A stretch of 50,676 bases of DNA from a virus, in the IMG/VR virus record IMGVR_UViG_3300041586_000139, positions 1 to 50,676 of that record, one strand, 5' to 3'. The position numbers and the translations under genes were made by a program. Under the pieces are notes generated by a model. It saw only the letters and a program-made list of their open reading frames with translations, did no database searches and was not told where the DNA came from. Of the stretch, positions 33,375 through 40,469 are shown in pieces. Every line of letters begins with the position of its first letter. Within the stretch, counting starts at the first letter, position 1.

Positions 33375-34148
33375 TTACATCAGCATAAGCACAGCCTTAG
33401 CGCTCTCCAAGTAATCAATGCGATCAGCTAAACCGTTCGTACCGCCATTGATTATCCGAGTAATTCTGTTGACATCATCTCGATCAGCGATCGCATTGAG
33501 TTTATGTTTATCCCAGAACCACCCCGCGCTAAGGCAAGCTAAATCAAAATCTTCCAGTCTTTCAGGGTTAGAGATTAAATCAATCCCTAAAGCCTCGCCA
33601 CATTCGCGGACATTGGCGCGTCCTGTGACTTGGATCAATCCGCGACCACGGAATCTAGCCCCGTCACCCGCTTGCGTATTCCCTAAATCAGTACGCCATT
33701 CATAATCCTCGCCCGATGCATATTCTCGATTAGTATTAAAACCGTCGCTCTCATGGGCAGTCTGCGCGAGAAAATGGGCGATCCTCAAAGGCGTATTGAT
33801 CTCATAGCGTTGCATTGTCGAATTGAGGTATGGGAGTAACTTGGCTACGCGATCGAGATCGGCGAAAATAGCAATGCGTTTTAGCTGGTCGAAAGTAATC
33901 AAATCAGGCAAGATCAACTTGCCATCTTCAAACACTTCAACATGGGGCGAGAATCCGTACCACTTGCCAAGGTAGCTGTCTTGCATTGAGAAAAAGCTGA
34001 AGTTGTTACCTAACGCATCGTAGGTAATTGCATAAATCTCAGTCCCTGCTGCGATCGATTGCTTTTGATCATCGGGTAATGTGGACGAATCGACTGGATA
34101 CCGTTTTAGGACAGTATTAACTATAGCTTTGATTAAATATTTACTCAC
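33375..34148 (-). CDS. Endolysin, GH19 chitinase-like muramidase
   Basis: The C-terminal two thirds form a GH19 fold: IAHFLAQTAHESDGF (about 122-136, catalytic Glu), GARFRGRGLIQVTGRANVRECGEALG (about 161-186) and WFWDKHKLNAIADRDDVNRITRIINGG. It degrades peptidoglycan at the end of infection. The N-terminal 85 residues are a separate beta-rich part (EIYAITYDALGNNFSFF) that may bind the cell wall. No signal peptide is seen, so export needs a holin. It precedes the terminase gene in the same operon. Confidence 0.88.
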   Translation of the reverse strand: MSKYLIKAIVNTVLKRYPVDSSTLPDDQKQSIAAGTEIYAITYDALGNNFSFFSMQDSYLGKWYGFSPHVEVFEDGKLILPDLITFDQLKRIAIFADLDRVAKLLPYLNSTMQRYEINTPLRIAHFLAQTAHESDGFNTNREYASGEDYEWRTDLGNTQAGDGARFRGRGLIQVTGRANVRECGEALGIDLISNPERLEDFDLACLSAGWFWDKHKLNAIADRDDVNRITRIINGGTNGLADRIDYLESAKAVLMLM

Positions 34149-34191
34149 TTGACAAAGCCCTTAAAAATATTAAACAGATTTTGAGCTTTCT

Positions 34192-34377
34192 TCAAAAGCA
34201 TAACCCAAACACTTTGTTCGTATTGTACTCAATAGGTTTAGACATTTCAAATGTAATAACCCCAAATCTAGATTCGATACGATCTTGATAGCACGCTTCC
34301 CGCCTCTGGGAAGCGTTAAGATCCCAATTATTCCCAGAGTTTTCGCACGAAGCTTTAGCCCTATAAATAACTAGCAA
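34192..34377 (-). CDS. Uncertain small ORF upstream of the endolysin, 61 aa
   Basis: The frame needs a TTG start at 34377, inside a terminator repeat. It contains two Cys and many charged residues (SCENSGNNWDLNASQRREAC). It could be a leftover or a lysis-cassette gene; there is no ribosome-binding site. The rest of the 34149-34491 gap holds a HIP1 terminator repeat. Confidence 0.25.
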   Translation of the reverse strand: MLVIYRAKASCENSGNNWDLNASQRREACYQDRIESRFGVITFEMSKPIEYNTNKVFGLCF

Positions 34378-34445
34378 AAAGCGATCGCAACAACCCGCGA
34401 TCGCTTTTTGATTGCCATATCAGGCGCGTTATCCTGCTTCCTTTA
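34371..34445. repeat. Direct repeat with HIP1 terminator, copy 1
   Basis: The segment containing GCAAAAAGCGATCGC...CCCGCGATCGCTTTTTGATTGC and then ATCAGGCGCGTTATCCTGCTTC is repeated at 35388-35462 with only a few differences. The stem AAAAAGCGATCGC / GCGATCGCTTTTT is a bidirectional terminator. Confidence 0.88.
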
Positions 34446-34491
34446 GTCTCTGGACTTTCTGTTGAATCCTGTCTGGGGTTCTGGGATCGCG

Positions 34492-35313
34492 TTACTCACC
34501 CAACCAACGCTGTCTAGGGCTGTCTTCGATAACGTGTTGCAACTCAGGAATCCATTCACGTTTTAGCTCAGGGGACTCTTTCAAATACTGAATAGTCTCA
34601 AAAGCCTCTTCTGGCATTTTGGCAAGATGCAAGTTCAAAGCCTTATAGTCAGGCGCACCAGATTTAGCCATAAATCCGAGCTTCTTGCAGAGTTCCGTCT
34701 TATTGATTGTGGAGCCATCGTTAATCACAACTCCATTAGAAACAAGTCGATCGCGAGTCTCTACAACCTTCACTTCTGAATAGCCAAGTACCTTCTGTTG
34801 CTGATGCTCTGGAAGTGCAGTAGAAATATAGTGGCGAAACTGGATAAGTTGTAAATCAGATTGTGATGTTTGAGCGATCGCAACTTCCTTTTGCGCTTCA
34901 AGTTTTGCAAGCTCAATTTTGAGCATCATCATTTCAACATCACTAGCAACTTGAGGCGCGATTTTCTGCGCAAGTTTCCACTTATTCTCAGCGTCAATGA
35001 AATAGTCTCGGATAGCTTCTCCTTGTGGGGTGTCAACCATCAAGCAAATGTGCTTAAATCCATCAACCGACAAGAGGATCAATTCGCTAGAACGCCCACG
35101 CTGTCCATTTTTCATGATTTGAGATGAAAAATGCTTATTGACTTTCAAGCCCTTCAAGCCACTCTGTTTTGCGTTGGCTTTGTTAGAATAACCAGCGATT
35201 TGCCAAGCTGCGTCAAAAGGCACAGGAAACTCTACCCCATTCAATTCGGCTTTAGCCCATGAATCAAGCAAGTCGGAAGTGTCGGAATTAATCGGTACAA
35301 TATTCATAGTCAT
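34492..35313 (-). CDS. BRO/antirepressor-like phage regulatory protein, 273 aa
   Basis: The N-terminal region (about 20-110) has NGVEFPVPFDAAWQIAGYSNKANAK...FKHICLMVDTPQGEAIRDYFIDAENKW, similar in pattern to BRO/Ant-type phage antirepressors. A short helix (MMMLKIELAKLEAQKEVAIAQT) links to a C-terminal domain with VVETRDRLVSNGVVINDG...KKLGFMAKSG, a helix-turn-helix-like part. Such proteins relieve repression or control lysis/lysogeny choices. It is enclosed by a pair of ~75-bp direct repeats, like a movable cassette. Confidence 0.65.
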   Translation of the reverse strand: MTMNIVPINSDTSDLLDSWAKAELNGVEFPVPFDAAWQIAGYSNKANAKQSGLKGLKVNKHFSSQIMKNGQRGRSSELILLSVDGFKHICLMVDTPQGEAIRDYFIDAENKWKLAQKIAPQVASDVEMMMLKIELAKLEAQKEVAIAQTSQSDLQLIQFRHYISTALPEHQQQKVLGYSEVKVVETRDRLVSNGVVINDGSTINKTELCKKLGFMAKSGAPDYKALNLHLAKMPEEAFETIQYLKESPELKREWIPELQHVIEDSPRQRWLGE

Positions 35314-35387
35314 ATAGCCTATTAGTCAGGTTTGTGATTAGCCATCGATCGCCCGATCGGTGCAACAATATTTTAGCATTTTACTAG

Positions 35388-35462
35388 ATAGCAAAAAGCG
35401 ATCGCAACAACCCGCGATCGCTTTTTGATTGCAACATCAGGCGCGTTATCCTGCTTCGTTCA
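35388..35462. repeat. Direct repeat with HIP1 terminator, copy 2
   Basis: Second copy of 34371-34445, same orientation, 1017 bases apart. The regulatory gene lies between the copies. The 35314-35525 gap otherwise shows an inverted CGATCGGGCGATCG motif just upstream of the regulator and no coding frame. Confidence 0.88.
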
Positions 35463-35525
35463 GTCGATAGACTTAAAGCGTTTGTCTTTAGCAATTAGCG
35501 TTTATTCTAGCGCCATCTAACAGCA

Positions 35526-35906
35526 TTAATCTTCTATGCCCTTTAGGATCGCATTTACCCATCGTTTCGCAGGATTGCCGCCCCAAAGTAGCCACGCAAC
35601 GTAACCCGCGCTTGGATTTGATTCTTGCCCCCAGTAACCACGCGAGTCGCTACCCTTAGCTTGAGAGTCGATCGCGTGACGAGCAAAGTAGCTTTTCATG
35701 CGTTTAATGGTATCAAATGATACTTTGCCCTTGACCAAATCCCTAGCACGAGCCACGCCTGAGCCTATACCTTGCTCACTCGCTTGCTGAATACTTAGAC
35801 CACCACGCCCAAATTTTTCGCGTAGCTCCAAGCCTTTAGCCGCCGCTTTGCGAGCATCGTCAGGAACGCTAAAGCTAGTTTTGCGTAGTTCGGTTAGTGT
35901 CTTCAT
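35526..35906 (-). CDS. Conserved phage protein of unknown function, 126 aa
   Basis: The segment DTIKRMKSYFARHAIDSQAKG...PSAGYVAWLLWGGNPAKRWV is a pattern I know from phage proteins near portal or terminase genes, with an N-terminal QQASEQGIGSGVARARDLVKGK helix region. Its role is not established. It is encoded between the antirepressor cassette and dut, followed upstream by a 109-base gap. Confidence 0.65.
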   Translation of the reverse strand: MKTLTELRKTSFSVPDDARKAAAKGLELREKFGRGGLSIQQASEQGIGSGVARARDLVKGKVSFDTIKRMKSYFARHAIDSQAKGSDSRGYWGQESNPSAGYVAWLLWGGNPAKRWVNAILKGIED

Positions 35907-36015
35907 AATGCGAATGTCGTCAATAGATTGGTTATCACGCGATTTGTTACAGGGTATACGCTTTAGCTTTATCGAGTAGTCAATAAACGCGGAATTATAT
36001 AGGGGCGATTCTCAA

Positions 36016-36453
36016 TTAGCTAACTCCTGTGCTGCCAAAACCGCAGTCGCCGCGTTCACTGTCGTCCAACTCATCAGCCTCAAAGAGTTCGACAGTGTAG
36101 AACGGCATAAATACTAACTGAGCAATGCGATCGCCTTCCTTAACCACGAAGTGGGAACTCCCATGATTAATCAAAATCACCTCAATCTCGCCACGATAAT
36201 TTGAGTCAATTGTGCCGGGGGAATTTAAAACAGTAACTTGATTATTGATCGCCAAACCCGAACGTGGACGCACATCAATCATTGCGTAATCTGGTAATTC
36301 GACTGAGATGCCAGTGGGTATCTTCCTAGTTCCACCAGTAGGAATTACGCAGGAAATGGTAGAACTTACGTCCATGCCAGCATCACAGCGATGCTTGTAG
36401 CTTGGAATCTTTGCGTTTTCGCGGAGTTTTTTTACTTTTATTACTATTGTCAT
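36016..36453 (-). CDS. dut: dUTP diphosphatase
   Basis: All five trimeric dUTPase motifs are present in 145 residues: DAGMDV, RPRSGLA, GTIDSNYRGEI (catalytic Asp, Tyr), GDRIAQLV and the C-terminal RGDCGFGSTG loop. It hydrolyses dUTP to dUMP and diphosphate, keeping uracil out of phage DNA. Its 5' end overlaps the HNH gene by about 70 bases in another frame. Confidence 0.95.
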   Translation of the reverse strand: MTIVIKVKKLRENAKIPSYKHRCDAGMDVSSTISCVIPTGGTRKIPTGISVELPDYAMIDVRPRSGLAINNQVTVLNSPGTIDSNYRGEIEVILINHGSSHFVVKEGDRIAQLVFMPFYTVELFEADELDDSERGDCGFGSTGVS

Positions 36454-36895
36454 TTTTACGCGCAGGGATTTCTTTAATTATTGCATTACCAAGCGGGTCT
36501 AAATGTCCGCGATCAATCAAACCTTGCGGCACATCACCCCATTCTTTTAGCCAAGGCTTACTTGGATACCACTCACGCCGATGTAATCGCGAATGATCAG
36601 AGCGGCATAAAACAAATAGATTCTCGTAAGTGCAATCATGCTTTGCACCCCAGACTAGGTGATGGACATCTAGCGAGAAAGCGGTCTTATCGCACCCGCA
36701 TATCTCGCAAGTTGGGTGTAACGTCCGCATAAAATTTTGCGTGTTTGGCTTTTTCTCCTTCCACAAGAATTTAGGATACTCACCTATCTGTACGCCAAGT
36801 TTGAGGAATATCTTAAATACCGACAAGGGGAACTTAGGCGCTATCAAGTTGTAGCGTTTTTCTAATGGTGATAATTCTAGTTTTTTACGTGCCAT
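36383..36895 (-). CDS. HNH endonuclease
   Basis: A 170-residue protein. CEICGCDKTAFSLDVHHLVWG (about 62-82) and LFVLCRSDHSRLH (about 93-105) give the zinc pair and His-rich HNH core; the C-terminus is very basic. HNH nucleases beside terminase genes often take part in genome packaging and cutting of cos ends, which fits the small terminase gene four bases upstream. A homing endonuclease is the alternative. Confidence 0.87.
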   Translation of the reverse strand: MARKKLELSPLEKRYNLIAPKFPLSVFKIFLKLGVQIGEYPKFLWKEKKPNTQNFMRTLHPTCEICGCDKTAFSLDVHHLVWGAKHDCTYENLFVLCRSDHSRLHRREWYPSKPWLKEWGDVPQGLIDRGHLDPLGNAIIKEIPARKNDNSNKSKKTPRKRKDSKLQASL

Positions 36896-36898
36896 TTT

Positions 36899-37294
36899 CT
36901 AGATATCAATAATTTGCGCTGTGGCTGAATCTCTCCCATTGTCAGGCAAGTAAATCACCACTGAATCTTCTTGCGCCAATTCCACAGTTTTCTCAGTTGA
37001 CCATCCGCCCCTAGTTTTTAAGTAAAAGATTATTGCTCCCAAGTCACCAGCTTGCGCGAGATTGTAGAGCATTTCAGAAATTTCAATTACAGCATTAAGC
37101 TTCGCCAATTGGTAAATCTTGCAGACATCATCGCGTTTAATCCAACTACTAATCGTTGTGTCACTCACCCCTAAAAGCATCGCGATCTGATGCAAGGAAC
37201 AGCCAGCGCGTGAAGCTCTGCAAATAATTTCAATTCGCGTAGGTGTAAGATTAAACCTAGAGGCATTTTTACCAGTTTTAATAGGTGTGGTCAT
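36899..37294 (-). CDS. terS: Terminase small subunit-like protein
   Basis: From ATG 37294, 131 residues (a GTG at 37327 would add 11). An HTH segment TPTRIEIICRASRAGCSLHQIAMLLGVSDTTISSWIKRDD (about 17-55) binds DNA; GDLGAIIFYLKTRGGWS (about 93-109) is the usual small-terminase signature. It recognises the packaging site. Its start codon overlaps that of the divergent portal gene (shared CATG at 37292-37295). Confidence 0.78.
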   Translation of the reverse strand: MTTPIKTGKNASRFNLTPTRIEIICRASRAGCSLHQIAMLLGVSDTTISSWIKRDDVCKIYQLAKLNAVIEISEMLYNLAQAGDLGAIIFYLKTRGGWSTEKTVELAQEDSVVIYLPDNGRDSATAQIIDI

Positions 37295-39317
37295 GGCGCA
37301 AAGAATCTCTTCATCGGTTAGTTTCACTGAAAATGCACAAAGGAAAAAGCTACCAAGTTATCAGAACATCGCATACCAAGCACAATCGCCAGTTTGGAAA
37401 AGATTAAAGGCGATCGCTGATGGCTCATGGCTTGAGTATAACCAAGATGGCACAGTAAAATACTGTAAAGATGCCGAAAAGTACTTGATAAAGTTCGAGG
37501 GTGAGTCTATTGACGATTATACAAATCGTTTAGCCCAAACGCCTTATGACAATAAGTACGGGCAGACCTTAGAAGAATTTACCACGCTCTCATTTAGTGG
37601 CGGGATTGAGAAAATAAAGCTACCCTTTGCGCTTTGGCATACGCAAGAAGAAACCGAAGAGTCAGGCTTTGCTCCGCTTTGGGACAATATTGATGGTCAT
37701 CAGATCAATGGCGATACGTTCCTGTTCGGGGCGTATCGATCAGCTTTGCGCGATGGTCATATGTTTATCGCTGTCGATTATGCAAATATTCAACCAGCCA
37801 CCACGCTTGCAGAGTATCAAGAAGCCGCCGACAAACGCCGCCCTTACTGGATTGCGATCGAGGCAGAGGATGTTGTCAATTGGCGAGAAGTTCAGATTGA
37901 CGGTCGCAGTACTTTAGTTCAAGTTACCGTCAGAGAAACAGCGATCGCGCCCGATCCTGATGCTGATTTTGGGGAAATAGAGGTTGAGAACTATCGCGTT
38001 TACAATCTACAAGGCGAGTTCGAGAATGACGTAATGATCAAAGCCTATGTACATTACAGGTTATTTAAGCCAAAAATTGACGCAAACCCTAATGATTCTA
38101 CGCCCAGAGAATTTAAGCCCGATGCCACCGAGTTCGTGGTTATCGAAGAGGGTGATATCTCGATCGCGGAAATTCCTATTTACATGGTTCATCTTGGCAC
38201 TTTCACAAAATGGGGTGAGTCAAAGCCCTCGTTAAAAGCGATCGCAGAAATGAATCTGCTCTTATATTGCGATGAGTCCGACTATAACTACACCCATCAT
38301 TTATGTAACGTGCCTGTACTAACAGTCGGCAGTCAAAACGGCGAGATTATCGAGGACATAGTTTTGTCAGCAGGGAAAACTTTACCAGCAGACATAAATG
38401 CTAATTGGCTAACTTTGCCAACGGCTTCGTTATCATTTTCGCGCACAAAAATCCTAGACCTTGAAACTAAAATCGGTTTCTTGAAAGCAGATTATTTACG
38501 CAAGCCAGCCGATCGCCAAACTGCGTTCACGACTAGCGCCCAACTCGCAACTTTAGATTCTAATTTAGAGCTTGCTGCAAGGAATTTTTGCGACTGCATT
38601 AAAAATGTTTTGAGGGCAACCGCCGAGTTTTTAAGCGAATCCTATCACGGATATATTTTGCTGAATCCCCAAGTCAACCAAAGACAAGGTGATCCCAATT
38701 TGTACGCATTTTTCAATCAATTGCGTGGCGATAGTATGATCTCCACATTCACACTCAGGAGCTTACTTAAAGAGTATTCGTTTCTGCCTGAATCCTTCAA
38801 TGTAGAAGCAGAAAGTGAGCGTATTGCAATAGAAAATGAAGCAGCAGCGTCAGGACGTGCGCCGTTTAGTCCTAATCCCGACTTAATGAAACAAGTCGCT
38901 GATTTGGCTTTAAAAGATGTACTCGATAAGCGTACATCTTTAGAAATCCTGTTCAGCGCGGGATGCTTACCAATGAATGTCACCGTTGACGATGTTCTTG
39001 AAAGGTCAGGCGATACTATCAACCTCGAAGTTTTGGGATCGTATTTAAGTCAGCCAGCCTCAGAAGACGCAATGCAGGGTATCGGTAAATCTCTAGCAAT
39101 CGATCCAAATCGGTTGATGGCAGCATACGCAAAATCTGTGGCAGCTAACGATCCTAACTCAGGCATATTGTGGGATGCGCTGACAAAGTACCTTAGCTCA
39201 ACGCGAAAGATGAATGCACCAACCGATAAAGCGAAGCCCACACTAGATAGTGTATTTAGTGGCGATCTTGCTCCACGCGGAGCTAAGGACGATCCGAATA
39301 GTAGGAGCGATGGTTAA
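37293..39317 (+). CDS. Portal protein (DUF4055-like)
   Basis: ATG 37293 with AGGTG upstream gives 674 residues. The pattern PVWKRLKAIADGS...DDYTNRLAQTPYDNKYGQTLEEFTTLSFSG, then DGHQINGDTFLFGAYRSALRDGHMFIAVDY and LLLYCDESDYNYTHHLCNVPVLTVG is that of DUF4055-type portals. Residues 380-460 (SFSRTKILDLETKIGFLKADY) and the helical C-terminal barrel region complete it. The dodecameric portal is the DNA entry/exit pore. It is the only clear virion gene on the plus strand. Confidence 0.85.
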   Translation: MAQRISSSVSFTENAQRKKLPSYQNIAYQAQSPVWKRLKAIADGSWLEYNQDGTVKYCKDAEKYLIKFEGESIDDYTNRLAQTPYDNKYGQTLEEFTTLSFSGGIEKIKLPFALWHTQEETEESGFAPLWDNIDGHQINGDTFLFGAYRSALRDGHMFIAVDYANIQPATTLAEYQEAADKRRPYWIAIEAEDVVNWREVQIDGRSTLVQVTVRETAIAPDPDADFGEIEVENYRVYNLQGEFENDVMIKAYVHYRLFKPKIDANPNDSTPREFKPDATEFVVIEEGDISIAEIPIYMVHLGTFTKWGESKPSLKAIAEMNLLLYCDESDYNYTHHLCNVPVLTVGSQNGEIIEDIVLSAGKTLPADINANWLTLPTASLSFSRTKILDLETKIGFLKADYLRKPADRQTAFTTSAQLATLDSNLELAARNFCDCIKNVLRATAEFLSESYHGYILLNPQVNQRQGDPNLYAFFNQLRGDSMISTFTLRSLLKEYSFLPESFNVEAESERIAIENEAAASGRAPFSPNPDLMKQVADLALKDVLDKRTSLEILFSAGCLPMNVTVDDVLERSGDTINLEVLGSYLSQPASEDAMQGIGKSLAIDPNRLMAAYAKSVAANDPNSGILWDALTKYLSSTRKMNAPTDKAKPTLDSVFSGDLAPRGAKDDPNSRSDG

Positions 39318-39321
39318 CAAA

Positions 39322-39350
39322 AAAGGCAATCGCACCCCACGATCGCCTTT
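39322..39350 (+). terminator. Terminator after the portal gene
   Basis: AAAGGCAATCG / CGATCGCCTTT stem with one mismatch, five bases after the portal stop codon, ending in CCTTTAAATTT. Confidence 0.7.
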
Positions 39351-39396
39351 AAATTTGCATGAAATAACCTTGCGTATATCCTAGTCCTTTTTGCCT

Positions 39397-39470
39397 CAAA
39401 TATTTTCGCGTTGCTTGTATATGTATAGCGTTGCGTGTTTGGGGGATGCCCCTATCATTTTCTTGGCTAT
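39397..39470 (+). repeat. Copy 4 of the four-copy ~75-bp intergenic element
   Basis: AAATATTTTCGCGTTGC, TTGTATATGTATAG, TGTTTGGGGGATGCCCC and a TTTTCTTGGCTAT tail (shared with copy 3). The GGGGGAT(A/G)CCCC hairpin has a G for A change. Its end overlaps the next terminator stem. Confidence 0.85.
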
Positions 39471-39520
39471 ATTCTGGTGTCGTAATTGATTACGGTACCA
39501 GAATATAGCCAATTTTTTTT
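39463..39520 (+). terminator. Long hairpin terminator
   Basis: TTGGCTATATTCTGG pairs with CCAGAATATAGCCAA, with an inner CGTAAT/ATTACG stem, and is followed by eight T (39513-39520). It blocks plus-strand transcription from the portal and repeat copy 4 into the minus-strand nuclease gene. Confidence 0.88.
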
Positions 39521-39563
39521 CTAGCTCAAGCCCTAGCGGTAATCGCAGCGCTTAACAATGTTC

Positions 39564-39893
39564 TCATGTTTTCTCCTTAGCTTTGATTATCGTTTCAGCA
39601 ATCATACGATAGATCACTTCGTCCTCGATGGTGTTCGTGCATAGATGAAACACACGCCAGCCTAGCGATGAAGCGAGATTAATCTTTTCGTACTCAGTGG
39701 CTAACCCACTACCTCTTGAATGTCTGCCATCCGTCCATATGCCGCCATTGATCTCGATCGCCACTTTAGCCAAAGGGCAAGCAAAGTCGAACCGAAATCT
39801 GCGAGGACTAGCAAAGCGATACTCAGAATGTAAGTCGATCGCAGGATAGTAGGCAATCCACAGATCCGCGAATGTATTCTCAAGTTTGGACAC
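39564..39893 (-). CDS. PD-(D/E)XK-type endonuclease (Vsr/DUF559-like)
   Basis: In 109 residues, RFRFDFACPLAKVAIEINGGIW (about 33-54; catalytic Asp and Glu-x-Asn in the D-ExK arrangement), then DGRHSRGSGLATEYEKINLASSLGWRVFHL is the pattern of small Vsr/DUF559-like nucleases common in phages. They act in recombination, resolution or DNA processing. It is the last gene of the 44.9-39.6 kb membrane operon, 42 bases after the 64-aa gene. Confidence 0.78.
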   Translation of the reverse strand: MSKLENTFADLWIAYYPAIDLHSEYRFASPRRFRFDFACPLAKVAIEINGGIWTDGRHSRGSGLATEYEKINLASSLGWRVFHLCTNTIEDEVIYRMIAETIIKAKEKT

Positions 39894-39935
39894 ATCAACT
39901 CTTTTTAATACTCATCAGGTTTAATGTATTCCTCT

Positions 39936-40130
39936 TTAATATTTACGTTTTTTTACTGGGACATAGCCGCCAATTGTGCCGTCAGCACGAGTTTCATAAT
40001 GTTCAATTGGGCGATCATAATTGGTCACCTTTGTGATCAATTCAGGGTTGGCGACCTGTTCCAGTAAGGCAATCATCTGCTTACGCTGTTTTTTAGTCAT
40101 TTTATTAGTCGTAATTTCTTTGGTGTCCAT
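39936..40130 (-). CDS. Hypothetical basic protein, 64 aa
   Basis: ATG 40130 (MDTKEITTNKMTKKQRKQ) is preferred to the longer frame. Its core, KKQRKQMIALLEQVANPELI...ADGTIGGY, resembles the remnant frame just upstream (LRSLLELIVNPAQV...PDGTLGR), so the two look like tandem paralogues. Function unknown; basic C-terminus. Confidence 0.6.
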   Translation of the reverse strand: MDTKEITTNKMTKKQRKQMIALLEQVANPELITKVTNYDRPIEHYETRADGTIGGYVPVKKRKY

Positions 40131-40328
40131 GCCGCGATTTTGAAGCTTTGAGATACTGTTCGGAACGTCCAAGAGTGCCGTCAGGCATCTCAATGCAATT
40201 AACCACTTCGAGCTTGTTAGGGCAGAACCTAACCTGTGCGGGATTCACAATTAGCTCTAGCAGTGATCTCAATTCGCTTTTGGTCTTTTTGGAAATTGAC
40301 GTTACTGCTCGTCCTCGTATTTCTGAAT
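40105..40328 (-). pseudogene. Open frame without start codon, paralogue of the next gene
   Basis: The frame is open from about 40334 to TAA 40105 and encodes SKKTKSELRSLLELIVNPAQ... with similarity to the 39936-40130 protein, but there is no ATG or GTG near its beginning (a TTG is possible at about 40267). It overlaps the tail of the 55-aa membrane gene in another frame. It may be a frameshifted gene, a -1 frameshift extension of that gene, or a degraded duplicate. Confidence 0.45.
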
Positions 40329-40469
40329 CATAGTTGTTCTATAAAGACATCGCTCTAGTAATCGGCGCTGAAATCCTAGGCAATCGCGTTGAGATTCTGC
40401 TTCAAGATGTTGGAGCAAAAGCCAAGTGAAACGAGCGAAAATTAGCATTAAAAAAAGTGCGATGATCAT
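40302..40469 (-). CDS. Small single-TM protein, 55 aa
   Basis: ATG 40469 overlaps the stop of the M23/transglycosylase gene (ATGA). The product begins MIIALFLMLIFARFTWLLL, one membrane helix, followed by a charged cytoplasmic-type tail with two Cys. Translational coupling suggests it is a partner of the hydrolase or the ATPase. Confidence 0.65.
   Translation of the reverse strand: MIIALFLMLIFARFTWLLLQHLEAESQRDCLGFQRRLLERCLYRTTMIQKYEDEQ

Noticed and set aside
39540-39563. Short ATG frame on the minus strand after the nuclease gene
   Set aside because: It is only about a dozen codons and overlaps nothing conserved.
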